31,077 bases of DNA from NCBI GenBank assembly GCA_035464655.1, contig DATHRZ010000008.1, forward strand, positions 1 to 31,077. The letters are read 5' to 3'. Positions 16,125-25,168 of this stretch are shown here, in pieces. A program made the translations under genes and the position numbers. Every line of letters begins with the position of its first letter. The first letter of the stretch is position 1. Under the pieces are notes generated by a model that was given only the letters and a program-made list of their open reading frames with translations, did no database searches and was not told the DNA's origin. Origin of the DNA: JARFPW01 sp035464655. Lineage in GTDB: Bacteria > Gemmatimonadota > Gemmatimonadetes > Palauibacterales > Palauibacteraceae.

Positions 16125-17699
16125 ATGTTGGACCTCTTTGCGCTGGGCGTGGCGGCGGCAGCCCTGTTGGTGGGGCTGATCGTGGGCGTGACGGTGGAGC
16201 GGGCGCTCGACCGGCGCCGGATCGACGGGCGCCGGCAGGGCGTACGGGCGGAGGTCGAAGGAATTCTCGAAGCGGGGCGGCGCGAAGCGGAGACGATCCG
16301 CAAGGCGGCGGCGCTCGAAGGGAAGGAAGAAGGCTACCGGCTGCGCGACGAGCAACTCGCCGAGGCCGAGTCGCGGCGCGCCGAGGTAGAGAAGCTCGAG
16401 CAGCGGCTGTCCGACCGCGAGGAGAACGCGGACCGCAAGACCACCCTTCTCGACGAGCGCCAGGAGCGCCTCGACGAGCGCGAGCAGGCCCTGGCCGAAC
16501 GTGGCCGCGGGGTCGATGAGCGTGAAGCGAAGCTCAAGGCCCGCGCCGCCGAGCTCGATCGCGAGTACGAGAAGCTCGCCGGCCTGTCGGCGGCGGAAGC
16601 GCGTGAGGCGCTGATCGGCAAGATCGAGGACGAAGCCCGCGCCCAGGCCGCCCAGAACGTCCGCGACATCCGCGAGCGCTCGCGGCGCGACGCCGAGCGC
16701 GAGGCCAAGAAGATCATCGCGACCTCCGTCCAGCGGCTCGCCGTCGACCATGCCTCCGAGATCACCGTGTCGGTCGTGCCACTCCCCAGCGACGACATGA
16801 AGGGGCGGATCATCGGTCGCGAGGGGCGCAACATCCGTTCGTTCGAGGCGGTGACCGGCGTCGACGTGGTGGTCGACGACACGCCGGAAGCCGTGATCCT
16901 GTCGAGCTTCGATCCGGTGCGGCGCGAGGTCGCCCGCCTGGCGATGGAACGCCTCGTGACCGACGGCCGCATCCATCCGGGCCGCATCGAGGAGATGGTC
17001 GAAAAGGCGGCCGAGGACGTGAAGGACGAGATGCGCGAGGCCGCCGAGGAGGTGCTGTACGAGCTCGGCATTCATGACATGCCGTCCCAGCTCGTCGAGG
17101 TGCTCGGCAAGCTGAAGTTCCGTACGAGCTACGGGCAGAACCAGCTCCGCCACGCGCGGGAGGTCGCTCTGCTCGCCGCCAACATGGCTGCCGAGCTCGG
17201 GCTCGACACCGATCTGTGCAAGCGCATGGGCCTGCTGCACGACATCGGCAAGGGGCTGACCCACGAGCAGGAAGGCAGCCATGTCGACATCGGTTACGAG
17301 CTGTGCAAGCGGGCGGGCGAGAAGGATCCGGTGCTGAACGCCATCAAAGCGCATCACGGCGACGAGCCGGCCCGCTATCCCGAGACCTTCCTGCTCACGG
17401 CGGCCGATGCGATCAGCGGCGCCCGACCCGGGGCGCGGCGCGAGTCGTTCGAGCTCTACGTGAAGCGGCTCGAGAAGCTGGAAGAGATCGCGCGCTCGCA
17501 CAGCGGTGTGCAGAAGGTGTACGCGATCCAGGCCGGTCGTGAGATTCGGGTGATGGTCATGCCGGATCAGGTAGACGACGAGGAGATGTCGAAGATTAGC
17601 GAGCAGACGGCGCGCCGGATCGAGGAGGAGCTTCAGTACCCGGGGCAGATCAAGGTCGTCGTCGTGCGCGAGTCGCGCTCGGTGAATTTCGCACGCTGA
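16125..17699 (+). CDS. rny: Ribonuclease Y
   Basis: A 524-residue membrane-bound endoribonuclease that starts mRNA decay in bacteria lacking or supplementing RNase E. One N-terminal membrane helix (about 4-25) is followed by a long charged coiled coil (to about 190), a KH RNA-binding domain with GxxG at G231-R-E-G234, and an HD domain whose catalytic pair is H372-D373 (LLHDIGKG) with a later KAHHGD. Length and order match the family. The ATG at 16125 has GGAG 8 nt upstream; an ATG at 16111 is out of frame. A weak promoter-like pair (ATGACG 16085-16090, TACGAT 16107-16112, spacer 16) precedes it. Two small hairpins (16044-16058 and 16062-16074) lie between the terminator and this pair. folD follows after 15 bp. 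Confidence 0.96.
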   Translation: MLDLFALGVAAAALLVGLIVGVTVERALDRRRIDGRRQGVRAEVEGILEAGRREAETIRKAAALEGKEEGYRLRDEQLAEAESRRAEVEKLEQRLSDREENADRKTTLLDERQERLDEREQALAERGRGVDEREAKLKARAAELDREYEKLAGLSAAEAREALIGKIEDEARAQAAQNVRDIRERSRRDAEREAKKIIATSVQRLAVDHASEITVSVVPLPSDDMKGRIIGREGRNIRSFEAVTGVDVVVDDTPEAVILSSFDPVRREVARLAMERLVTDGRIHPGRIEEMVEKAAEDVKDEMREAAEEVLYELGIHDMPSQLVEVLGKLKFRTSYGQNQLRHAREVALLAANMAAELGLDTDLCKRMGLLHDIGKGLTHEQEGSHVDIGYELCKRAGEKDPVLNAIKAHHGDEPARYPETFLLTAADAISGARPGARRESFELYVKRLEKLEEIARSHSGVQKVYAIQAGREIRVMVMPDQVDDEEMSKISEQTARRIEEELQYPGQIKVVVVRESRSVNFAR

Positions 17700-17714
17700 A
17701 CCAGGGAGAACGCC

Positions 17715-18605
17715 ATGCCGGGTCGGATCATCGATGGGAAGGCGATCGCCGCGGAGGTACGCGACTCGGTGCGCGAGCGCGTGGAAGAGATGCGCGCTGA
17801 CGGGATCGAGCCGTGCCTCGCCGTATTGCTCGTGGGCGACAACCCGGCGTCGCGCGTCTACGTCGGGATGAAGCAGAAGGCCGCCGACGAGGTGGGGATT
17901 CGTTCGATCGACCGGCGCCTGCCCTCTACGGCCACCGAGGAGGAGATTCTCGCGGTCGTCGACGCGTGGAACGCCGATCCGTCCGTGCACGGCATCCTCG
18001 TGCAGCTTCCGCTTCCCGACCAGGTGGACGAGCGCACGGTGATGGAGCGCATCCGGCCCGACAAGGATGTCGACGGCTTCCACCCCGTGAACGTGGGCCG
18101 GATGACGAGCGGCGACCCCGAGGCGTTCCGGCCCTGCACGCCCGCAGGCGTCCAGGTGCTGCTCGAGCACATCGGCTGGGATCCGGCCGGTCGCCACGCC
18201 GTGGTCGTCGGGCGCTCGAACATCGTGGGGCGGCCGATGGCGACGATTCTGTCGCAGAAGGAACCGTACGCGAACGCCACGGTGACGATGGCGCACAGCC
18301 GGACGGCCGATCTCGGCGCCGTCACCCGGCTGGCCGATCTGCTCGTGGTAGCGGTGGGCCGGCCCGAGTCCTTGACGGCCGACATGGTGTCCGACGGCGC
18401 CGTGGTGATCGACGTGGGCGTGAACCGGGTGGACGACGACTCGACCGATAAGGGCTACCGCCTGGTGGGTGACGTCGACTACGAAGGCGTGCGCGAGAAG
18501 GCCTCGTGGATCACACCCGTACCGGGCGGCGTCGGCCCGATGACCATCGCCATGCTGCTGAGCAACACGGCAAGGGCCGCCGCGCGACTAGCCGCGGCCG
18601 GCTGA
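17715..18605 (+). CDS. folD: Bifunctional methylenetetrahydrofolate dehydrogenase/cyclohydrolase FolD
   Basis: A 296-residue cytosolic enzyme interconverting 5,10-methylene-THF, methenyl-THF and 10-formyl-THF with NADP+. The catalytic lysine is K53 in Y49-V-G-M-K53, with QKAADEVG following; VQLPLP (96-101) and DKDVDGFHPVN (D120) line the folate site. The Rossmann segment includes VVVGRSNIVGRP and the C-terminal signature reads ITPVPGGVGPMTIAML. Length matches E. coli FolD. The ATG follows a GGGAG ribosome site. It sits 15 bp after rny and 14 bp before xseA, consistent with one operon. Confidence 0.97.
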   Translation: MPGRIIDGKAIAAEVRDSVRERVEEMRADGIEPCLAVLLVGDNPASRVYVGMKQKAADEVGIRSIDRRLPSTATEEEILAVVDAWNADPSVHGILVQLPLPDQVDERTVMERIRPDKDVDGFHPVNVGRMTSGDPEAFRPCTPAGVQVLLEHIGWDPAGRHAVVVGRSNIVGRPMATILSQKEPYANATVTMAHSRTADLGAVTRLADLLVVAVGRPESLTADMVSDGAVVIDVGVNRVDDDSTDKGYRLVGDVDYEGVREKASWITPVPGGVGPMTIAMLLSNTARAAARLAAAG

Positions 18606-18619
18606 CCGGGCCAGAGCCG

Positions 18620-20020
18620 ATGACTCCCGGGCAGATTCCCCTGTTCGGCGACCCGCCGGAGGAGTCGCCGGCGCCGGAGCGTCCGGGGAGGTCGGAGCGT
18701 CCGGCGGAGAAGCCGGAGCGCCCGGCGCCGGGGCCCGATCGCGAGACGGCCGGGCCCCCGAGTCGACCGTCCGCGCGACAGGCCGGCCGCGAGCCGGCCG
18801 CCTCCGCGCCCGCGGCCGCCTCCGAAGGTGCCGCCGCCGAACCGCCCCCGCCGGGCACGGCGCCCGAGTCGGCGATACCGGTCACCGAGCTCAACGAGCG
18901 CGCCCGGCGCCTGGTCGAGGGCGCGTTCGGCAACCTGTGGGTGAGTGGCGAAGTCTCGAACTGGGGCGCCCACCGCTCGGGCCACTGCTACTTCAGTCTG
19001 CGCGACGATGATGCCCAGTTGTCGTGTGTGATGTTTCGTTCCGACCTGGCCCGGCTTCCGACGCATCCCGAAGAGGGGATGCGCGTCGCGGCGTACGGCC
19101 GCCCGACGATCTCTGGCGGGCGCGGAAGCTACCAGCTCGTCGTGCGGGACATCCGGGCCGAGGGCGAGGGCCTGTGGAAGCTGGCGTTCGAGAAGCTGAA
19201 GGCGAAGCTGGCCGCCGAGGGGCTGCTCGATCCGGAGCGGAAGCGGCCGCTGCCGCGCGTGCCGGCGTGCATCGGGGTCGTGACCTCGCGCTCGGGCGCC
19301 GCCCTGCGCGACGTGGTGGCCGTGACGAGGCGCCGCGCGCCGTGGGCGCGGGTGCTGGTCAGCGACTGTCGGGTGCAGGGCGACGGGGCGGCGCGCAGCA
19401 TCGCGGCGGCGCTCGACCGGCTGGTACGCCACGGCGCGTGCGACGTGATCGTCCTCACCCGGGGCGGCGGCTCGGTGGAAGACCTGTGGGCGTTCAACGA
19501 GGAAGCGGTGGCGCGGGCGATCGCCGCCTGCCCCGTGCCGACCGTGTCGGCCGTCGGTCACGAGATCGACGTGACGATCGCCGACCTGGTAGCGGACTTT
19601 CGGGCCCCCACGCCGTCGGCCGCCGCCGAGAGCGTCGTGCCCGAGGTCGAAGCCCTGCAGAAGGCGCTGCGCGCCCGAGCCGCCGTGCTGGTCGACGTGT
19701 TGCGCCGGCGGACGCGGCGTGGCCGCGAACGGGCGCGGCGCGCCACGTCGGGGCTGGCCGAGCGCACGGCGCGCGGGCTGCGCGACCGGCGCGGGCGGCT
19801 CGATCGGGCGGCGGGCCGGCTCGACGCGCTGAGTCCGCTCGGCACGCTGCGCCGCGGATACGCTGTTCCGCTCGACGACGAGGGCCGGGTGCTGCGCCGT
19901 GCCGAGGAGTTCGAGCCGGGCGAGGCATTCCGCCTGCGTGTGACCGACGGAAACATCCACTGCCGCACCGAATCGCGGAATCCCGCGCCGGAGTCGGCCG
20001 TACCGGGAGACGATGCGTGA
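18620..20020 (+). CDS. xseA: Exodeoxyribonuclease VII large subunit
   Basis: A 466-residue nuclease subunit that degrades single-stranded DNA with XseB. The OB-fold domain begins near residue 85 (AIPVTELNERARRLVEG, then WVSGEVSNWGAHRSGHCYFSL). The catalytic part holds IGVVTSRSGAALRDV, VLTRGGGSVEDLWAFN and VSAVGHEIDVTIAD. A Pro/Ala/Glu/Arg-rich segment of about 70 residues precedes the OB fold; most homologues start only a few residues before it, so this looks like a disordered extension. The ATG at 18620 begins MTPGQIPLFG and clears the folD stop by 14 bp; a longer frame from 18506 would overlap folD. The stop overlaps xseB (GTGA). Confidence 0.95.
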   Translation: MTPGQIPLFGDPPEESPAPERPGRSERPAEKPERPAPGPDRETAGPPSRPSARQAGREPAASAPAAASEGAAAEPPPPGTAPESAIPVTELNERARRLVEGAFGNLWVSGEVSNWGAHRSGHCYFSLRDDDAQLSCVMFRSDLARLPTHPEEGMRVAAYGRPTISGGRGSYQLVVRDIRAEGEGLWKLAFEKLKAKLAAEGLLDPERKRPLPRVPACIGVVTSRSGAALRDVVAVTRRRAPWARVLVSDCRVQGDGAARSIAAALDRLVRHGACDVIVLTRGGGSVEDLWAFNEEAVARAIAACPVPTVSAVGHEIDVTIADLVADFRAPTPSAAAESVVPEVEALQKALRARAAVLVDVLRRRTRRGRERARRATSGLAERTARGLRDRRGRLDRAAGRLDALSPLGTLRRGYAVPLDDEGRVLRRAEEFEPGEAFRLRVTDGNIHCRTESRNPAPESAVPGDDA

Positions 20021-20277
20021 GCGAGTCGGAGCGCAGCTTCGAGCACCTGATCGACGAACTCGAGGAGATCGTCCAGCGGCTGGGCCGCGACGACCTCGAG
20101 CTCGACGAGGCACTGGGCCTGTTCGAGCGCGGTGTCGGTTGCCTGCGCGACGCGGGGCGGCTGCTCGACGCTGCGGAGGGGCGGGTCGAGGAGCTGATCG
20201 AGTCGGCGGCGGGCGACTTCGAGGCCATAGGGTTCGAGGTGCCCGAGCGCGACAACGGCGAGGCCGGGGCGGGGTGA
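20017..20277 (+). CDS. xseB: Exodeoxyribonuclease VII small subunit
   Basis: An 86-residue helical protein, the partner of XseA. The family pattern is clear: SFEHLIDELEEIVQRLGRDDLELDEALGLFERGVGCLRDAGRLLDAAEGRVEEL, a helical hairpin with the conserved LE.AL..FE-type segment. GTG start at 20017 inside the xseA stop, and its own stop overlaps the GTG of the prenyltransferase gene. The 4-nt overlaps on both sides argue for translational coupling and balanced subunit supply. Confidence 0.93.
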   Translation: MSESERSFEHLIDELEEIVQRLGRDDLELDEALGLFERGVGCLRDAGRLLDAAEGRVEELIESAAGDFEAIGFEVPERDNGEAGAG

Positions 20278-21176
20278 GCGCGACGGCCGTGCGTCCGGAC
20301 ACTATCCGCTGGTATCGCGAGCGGATCGAAGCGGCCCTCGTCCGCATGCTCGACGGCCTGCTGGAGGACGTACCGGCCTCGACGGCCGACCCGATCCGCT
20401 ATGCCGTGCTCGGCCCGGGCAAGCGCATCCGGCCCCTGCTCCTGATGGCCGCCAGCCGGGCGACCGGCGGCGATCCCGAGGCGGCGGCCCCGATCGCGTG
20501 CAGCGTCGAGTTCGTCCACGCCTACTCGCTCGTGCACGACGACCTGCCGTGCATGGACGACGACGTGCTGCGGCGGGGCCGTCCGACCCTGCACGTACGT
20601 TACGGCACGCCGGCCGCCGTGCTCGCGGGCGCTGCGCTGATGTCGCTCGCGGTGCGGGCGATCAGGGTGGGCGCCGGCCGGCTGGAGCTCGACGATGCCG
20701 CGACGCGTGCGCTCGTCGAGCGACTGACAGTGGCCGCCGGGGGCCGGGGAATGGTGGGCGGCCAGCTCCTCGACCTGCGGGCCGAGGGCCGGACAGTGAC
20801 GCCCGACGAGCTCGAGACGATTCACCTGGGCAAGACGGCCCGGCTGATCGCGGCCTCCGCCGCGATGGGCGGCATCGCGGCCGGCGCCACGGCCGAGCAG
20901 GTCGACCGGCTCGGGCGCTTCGGCACGCGTCTCGGCCTCGCGTTTCAGGCGATCGACGACATCCTCGACATGCGGGGCACGACGGACGAGCTCGGCAAGG
21001 AGAGCGGCCGCGATGCCGTGCTCGGGAAGGCGACCTACCCGGCGGTGCACGGCCTGCTCGAGGCGGAGCGCCTGAGCCGCCAACTCGTGGCGTCCGCCGA
21101 ACGCGAGCTCGAAGGACTGCCGGAGACGGGCGACCTGCGGACGATCGCCGACTGGATCCTCGCGCGGAGGTACTGA
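20274..21176 (+). CDS. ispA: Polyprenyl (farnesyl/geranylgeranyl-type) diphosphate synthase
   Basis: A 300-residue trans-prenyltransferase that condenses IPP with allylic diphosphates. K50-R51-I-R53 (GPGKRIRP) binds diphosphate. The first Asp-rich motif is D89-D90-LPCM-D95 (HDDLPCMDDDVLRRG), with the two-residue insert typical of bacterial FPP synthases. GGQLLDL and the second Asp motif D228-D229-I-L-D232 (FQAIDDILD) follow. Chain length (C15 or C20) cannot be fixed by eye, so the symbol is a best fit. Start GTG 20274 overlaps the xseB stop; xseB-ispA adjacency is common. No dxs gene follows; nadK starts 2 bp after the stop. Confidence 0.9.
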   Translation: MSATAVRPDTIRWYRERIEAALVRMLDGLLEDVPASTADPIRYAVLGPGKRIRPLLLMAASRATGGDPEAAAPIACSVEFVHAYSLVHDDLPCMDDDVLRRGRPTLHVRYGTPAAVLAGAALMSLAVRAIRVGAGRLELDDAATRALVERLTVAAGGRGMVGGQLLDLRAEGRTVTPDELETIHLGKTARLIAASAAMGGIAAGATAEQVDRLGRFGTRLGLAFQAIDDILDMRGTTDELGKESGRDAVLGKATYPAVHGLLEAERLSRQLVASAERELEGLPETGDLRTIADWILARRY

Positions 21177-21178
21177 CC

Positions 21179-22030
21179 ATGGCGCAGCTCAAGTTCGGCG
21201 TGCTGGCCCGACCGGGGCATCCCGACCTCGGCGCGATCGTCCGTCGTCTGACGGACGGAGCGAGCCGCCTCGGCCTCGAGTTGTTCGGCGACGACACGAT
21301 CCGCGCCCTGGCCGACGCGCGGCCACTGGCTCCGCACGCCACCGAGCTCGACGCGGTTCTCACTCTCGGCGGCGACGGGACGCTGCTGGCTGGCGCGCGG
21401 CTGGCGGGTCCGCACGGCATTCCCGTGATCGGCTGCAACCTGGGCGACCTCGGCTTCCTCACGGCGGGCCCGGCGGAACGCCTCGAGGAGATGCTCGAGC
21501 GCGTCGCGGCGGGGGAGTGCATCGAAGAGCCGCGCCTCGCGCTCGACGTGCAGTGCGGCGACCGGGCGTGGTACGCGCTCAACGACGCCGTCGTCCACAA
21601 GGGCGGTCTGGCGCGTCTGCTACGTGTGCGCGTGTGGGTCGACGGCGACGAGGTCGGCCAGTACAGCGCCGACGGGATCATCGTCTCGACGGCCACGGGT
21701 TCGACGGCGTACAGCCTGTCGGCCGGCGGGCCCATCCTGCACCCCGGGCTCGACGCGCTCGTCGCGACCCCCATCTGCCCGCACACGCTGGCGATCCGGC
21801 CGCTCGTCGTGCGGGCCGACTCGACCATCGCGATCGACATCCTGAGCGGTATGGAGGGGAGCCTGGTCACGGTCGACGGGCAGTCGGGTGGCGACCTCGC
21901 CCACCGCGATCGGGTGACGATCCGGCGCTCGCCCAACGACGTGCGCCTGCTGCGCCTGCCCGACGGGAACTTCTTCACGGTGCTCCGGCAGAAGCTGCGC
22001 TGGGGCGACGTGCGGCCCGACGAGGCGTGA
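21179..22030 (+). CDS. nadK: NAD kinase
   Basis: A 283-residue enzyme making NADP+ from NAD+ and ATP or polyphosphate. The family signature G64-G-D-G-T68 sits in VLTLGGDGTLLAGARLA, followed by IGCNLGDLGFLT. N135-D136 in ALNDAVVHKG and the C-terminal SADGIIVSTATGSTAYSLSAGGPI segment are the other conserved blocks. Length is normal for bacterial NadK. The ATG at 21179 lies 2 bp after the prenyltransferase stop and has GGAGG about 9 nt upstream. nadK followed by recN is a common arrangement. Confidence 0.96.
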   Translation: MAQLKFGVLARPGHPDLGAIVRRLTDGASRLGLELFGDDTIRALADARPLAPHATELDAVLTLGGDGTLLAGARLAGPHGIPVIGCNLGDLGFLTAGPAERLEEMLERVAAGECIEEPRLALDVQCGDRAWYALNDAVVHKGGLARLLRVRVWVDGDEVGQYSADGIIVSTATGSTAYSLSAGGPILHPGLDALVATPICPHTLAIRPLVVRADSTIAIDILSGMEGSLVTVDGQSGGDLAHRDRVTIRRSPNDVRLLRLPDGNFFTVLRQKLRWGDVRPDEA

Positions 22031-22066
22031 GGCGCGTGTGACGAGGATGCCGACGCAGGAGGGGCC

Positions 22067-23749
22067 GTGCTGAAGGAGCTGCGGGTCAGGAACTACGCGG
22101 TCATCGAGGACGTGCGGCTCGAGTTCGGACCGGGTCTCACGGTGCTGACCGGGGAGACCGGGGCGGGGAAGTCGCTCGTCGTAGGCGCCCTGTCGCTGCT
22201 GCTCGGCGAGCGAGCGACGAGCGACATCGTGCGTGCGGGCGCCGAAAGCGCGAGCGTCGAGGGGCGCTTCGACATCGGGGCCCATCCCGAGGTAGCCGCG
22301 CGCTGCGACGAGGCGGGGATCGAGGTGGATGACGGCTGGTTGATCATCCGCCGCGAGGTGCAGCGCGAGGGCCGCAACCGCGCCTGGATCAACGGCAGCT
22401 CCGCCACGACGGGCCTGATTCGCGAGCTGGCGGCCGACCTGGTCGACCTGCACGGGCAGCACGAGCACCAGGCGCTGCTCCACCGGCGGGCGCAGCGTGA
22501 CATGCTCGACGAGTACGCCGGGGCGGGCGGGGAGCGCGCGGCGGTGGCCGAGGCGTTCGACCGTCTGGCCGCCCTCGAGGCCGAGCGGACGGAGTTGCTG
22601 GGCAGGGTCGAGAGCATCCGCGAGCGTGCCGACTTCCTGCGCTTCAAGCTGAAAGAGATCGACCAGGCGGGGCTCGCGCCGAACGAGGAAGAGGAAGCCG
22701 AAACCGAGGCGCGGCGCCTCGAGCACTCCGAGGAGCTACTCGAGTTGTCGGGCGGGATGGCCGAGGCGCTGTACGGGGGTGACGAAGCGCTACTCGACCG
22801 GCTGGGCGAGCAGGGGCGCCGGCTGAACGACCTGCTGCGGATCGACACCTCCGCCGAGCCGCTGCGCGAGCTGCACGAGACGGCGCAGCATGCCGTCGAG
22901 GAGCTCGGGCGCCGGCTGGCCACCTATCACTCGCGGGTCGAGCACGATCCCGAGCGCCTGGAGCAGCTCCGCCTGCGGCTCCAGCAGATCGACCGGCTGA
23001 AGCGGAAGTACGGCGGCACCGTCGCGTCGATTCTCGAGCAGGCGGCCGAGATCCGGGCCGAGCTCGACACGATCGACACGTCGGACCTCGAGCTGGCGCG
23101 GATCACGAAGCAGGCCGAGGAGGCGCGCGAGCGGCTCCAGGCGGCGTGCGAGGCGCTGTGCTCGCGGCGCGCGGAAGCCGCGGAGCGGCTGGCCACCGAC
23201 GTCGCCGCGCTGCTGCCGGCGCTCGGGATGGAGAGCGGCCGGTTCCGCGTCGAGCTCGAGCCCCTAGAGTCGCCGGGCCGCGCCGGTTCGGAGCGCGTCG
23301 AGTTCCACGTCAGCCTGAACCCCGGCTTCGAGCCCGCGCCGCTCGCTAAGATCGGCTCGGGCGGCGAGCTGAGCCGCGTGATGCTTGCGCTCAAGACCGT
23401 GCTCGCCGCCGTCGACCGCGTGCCGACCCTCGTATTCGACGAGATCGACGCCGGGATCGGCGGGCGCGTGGCGAACCAGGTCGCGGCGCGCCTGGCCGAG
23501 GTGGCGGGGCGTCACCAGGTGTTCGCGATCACCCACCTGCCGCAGATCGCCGCCCGCGCCTCGAACCACCTTCGCGTCGACAAGACCGAGCACGAGGGCC
23601 GTGCGGCGACGCGTACGGTGCGCCTGGCCGACGCCGACCGGGTGAGCGAGCTCGCCCGCATGCTGGGCGGCGACCCCGACAGCGAGATCTCGCAGAAACA
23701 CGCGCGCGAACTTCTGGCCGGGGCAGGGGAACCCGCGGCGTCCGGCTGA
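22067..23749 (+). CDS. recN: DNA repair protein RecN (SMC-like ATPase)
   Basis: A 560-residue SMC-family protein that acts early in double-strand break repair. Walker A is G29-E-T-G-A-G-K-S36. An early conserved block DLHGQHEHQALL follows, then two coiled-coil arms (about 160-350), the ABC signature from G430 (GSGGELSRVMLAL) and Walker B with D458-E459 (LVFDEIDAGIGG). ITHLPQIAA holds the switch histidine. GTG start at 22067 with AGGAGGGG just upstream; the translation begins MLKELRVRNYAVIED, the standard RecN opening. The gap to nadK is 36 bp. A possible terminator follows the stop. No LexA-type box was noticed upstream, so SOS control is not supported here. Confidence 0.96.
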   Translation: MLKELRVRNYAVIEDVRLEFGPGLTVLTGETGAGKSLVVGALSLLLGERATSDIVRAGAESASVEGRFDIGAHPEVAARCDEAGIEVDDGWLIIRREVQREGRNRAWINGSSATTGLIRELAADLVDLHGQHEHQALLHRRAQRDMLDEYAGAGGERAAVAEAFDRLAALEAERTELLGRVESIRERADFLRFKLKEIDQAGLAPNEEEEAETEARRLEHSEELLELSGGMAEALYGGDEALLDRLGEQGRRLNDLLRIDTSAEPLRELHETAQHAVEELGRRLATYHSRVEHDPERLEQLRLRLQQIDRLKRKYGGTVASILEQAAEIRAELDTIDTSDLELARITKQAEEARERLQAACEALCSRRAEAAERLATDVAALLPALGMESGRFRVELEPLESPGRAGSERVEFHVSLNPGFEPAPLAKIGSGGELSRVMLALKTVLAAVDRVPTLVFDEIDAGIGGRVANQVAARLAEVAGRHQVFAITHLPQIAARASNHLRVDKTEHEGRAATRTVRLADADRVSELARMLGGDPDSEISQKHARELLAGAGEPAASG

Positions 23750-23767
23750 GTTTCGTTGGTCGGGTAC

Positions 23768-23797
23768 GGACGCGACGCCTGGCGTTCGTCCCTTTCC
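23768..23797 (+). terminator. Possible terminator after recN
   Basis: GGACG (23768-23772) pairs with CGTCC (23787-23791), with ACG/CGT inner pairs and a small loop, and is followed by CTTTCC. The U-run is short and interrupted. It lies between the recN stop and tRNA-Cys. Confidence 0.35.
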
Positions 23798-23850
23798 CGT
23801 CGCCGTGGGGTCTGATACCATTCGAACCCCGCCGGAGGGTCCGGCGACAT

Positions 23851-23921
23851 GGTGCCGTGGCCGAGCGGTTAGGCAGGGGCCTGCAAAGCCCCCTACTCCG
23901 GTTCGAATCCGGACGGCACCT
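23851..23921 (+). tRNA. tRNA-Cys, anticodon GCA
   Basis: A 71-nt cloverleaf. Acceptor arms GGTGCCG (23851-23857) and CGGCACC (23914-23920) pair fully. The anticodon stem GGGGC/GCCCC closes loop CTGCAAA with anticodon GCA at 23883-23885. T-stem TCCGG/CCGGA closes loop TTCGAAT. The discriminator is T (23921), the base expected for tRNA-Cys. The D-arm region (GCCGAGCGGTTAGGC) is regular. The 3' CCA is not encoded. It stands alone between recN and the antiporter gene. Confidence 0.96.
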
Positions 23922-24028
23922 CTTCGTTGCGCCGTGGTCGACGGCATTTTAGCGTCCCCGTGCGTTGCGCGCCCCGGTCCGCCACCTGACGCCCGCTTGA
24001 AGTCGACACATTTCGTGCAGGAGTCCGC

Positions 24029-25168
24029 GTGAAGCGCTGGCTGCGCTGGGAGAACGCCCTCGCCCTGTTGCTGGTGTTCGTTCCCGTGACGCTCGTCCTC
24101 GAGTTCCTCATGGGCGTGCACGGCACCCCGATCTTCGTCACCGCCTCCCTCGCGATCATCCCGCTCGCCGGCCTGATGGGCCGGGCGACCGAGCAGCTCG
24201 CCCACCACGTCGGGGCCGGGCTCGGGGGCCTGCTGAACGCGACGTTCGGCAACGCGGCGGAGCTGATCATCGCCGGGTTCGCCCTGCATGCCGGACTGCA
24301 CGACGTGGTGAAGGCGTCGATCACCGGCTCGATCATCGGCAACGTGCTGCTCGTGTTCGGGCTCGCGGCGCTGCTCGGCGGACTGAAGTTTCCCGTGCAG
24401 AAGTTCAACCGGACGGCCGCCAGCCTCGGCGGCACGATGCTAGTGCTGAGCGCCATCGGCCTGGTGATTCCGGCCATCTTCCACGCCGTGGCCAACGTCC
24501 CGCCGAGCACCGAATTTACCCTGAGTCGCGACATCGCGATCGTCCTGATGGCGAGCTACGCGCTGATGCTGGTGTTCTCGCTTCGTACCCACCCGCACCT
24601 CTACATAGGCGACACGGCGAAAGCGGAGAAGGAAGGTCGGATGGACGCCTCGCAACCGGCCGGGCCCGGCGGCGAGGCGGGGGAGGCCGACGAAGCGCAC
24701 CACCCGAGTGCCCGCGCCGCACTCGTCCTCCTTCTCGCTTCGGCGGCAATCGTCGGGGTGATGTCGGAGATGTTGGTCGGGGCGATCGAGCCGGCCGCCG
24801 AGCAGTTTGGGATGAGCGAGGTGTTCGTCGGCGTGATCCTCGTGGCGCTGGTGGGGAACGCGGCCGAGCACTCCACGGCCGTGCTCGTGGCGGTGAAGAA
24901 CAAGATGGACCTGTCGGTGAACATCGCCGTGGGGTCGTCGATTCAGATCGCCCTGTTCGCCGCGCCGCTGCTCGTGTTCATGAGCTACGTGATCGGGCCC
25001 GCGCCGATGGACCTCGTATTCACGCCGTTCGAGGTGGTGGCCGTGGGCCTGTCGGTCGGGATCATCGCGCTGATTACGCATGACGGCGAGTCGCACTGGA
25101 TGGAGGGTGTGCAACTCCTGGCGGTGTACGTCATGCTGGGCATGGGCTTCTGGTTCCTGCCGGCGTGA
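24029..25168 (+). CDS. Ca2+/H+ antiporter (CaCA family, CAX type)
   Basis: A 379-residue inner-membrane cation exchanger with about eleven hydrophobic segments. Both CaCA repeats are clear: repeat 1 GLLNATFGNAAELIIAGFAL with SITGSIIGNVLLVFG, and repeat 2 LVALVGNAAEHSTAVLVAVK with VAVGSSIQIALF-like text (NIAVGSSIQIALF). The glutamates in GNAAE of each repeat are the usual ion-exchange residues. A charged hydrophilic loop rich in Glu, Asp and His (about 195-230) divides the halves, as in other CAX proteins. The start GTG at 24029 has AGGAG 5 nt upstream. It is probably transcribed alone; 218 bp separate it from the efflux operon. It should expel calcium or a similar divalent ion using the proton gradient. 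Confidence 0.93.
   Translation: MKRWLRWENALALLLVFVPVTLVLEFLMGVHGTPIFVTASLAIIPLAGLMGRATEQLAHHVGAGLGGLLNATFGNAAELIIAGFALHAGLHDVVKASITGSIIGNVLLVFGLAALLGGLKFPVQKFNRTAASLGGTMLVLSAIGLVIPAIFHAVANVPPSTEFTLSRDIAIVLMASYALMLVFSLRTHPHLYIGDTAKAEKEGRMDASQPAGPGGEAGEADEAHHPSARAALVLLLASAAIVGVMSEMLVGAIEPAAEQFGMSEVFVGVILVALVGNAAEHSTAVLVAVKNKMDLSVNIAVGSSIQIALFAAPLLVFMSYVIGPAPMDLVFTPFEVVAVGLSVGIIALITHDGESHWMEGVQLLAVYVMLGMGFWFLPA

Noticed and set aside
15954..18296. 780-codon minus-strand frame opposite rny and folD
   Set aside because: The opposite strand holds unmistakable RNase Y and FolD; the minus frame has low-complexity composition, no motifs, and runs across the zapA-rny terminator.
23851..23921. tRNA-Cys as an integration site for a mobile element
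   Set aside because: No integrase, no repeat of the tRNA 3' end, and ordinary chromosomal genes on both sides.
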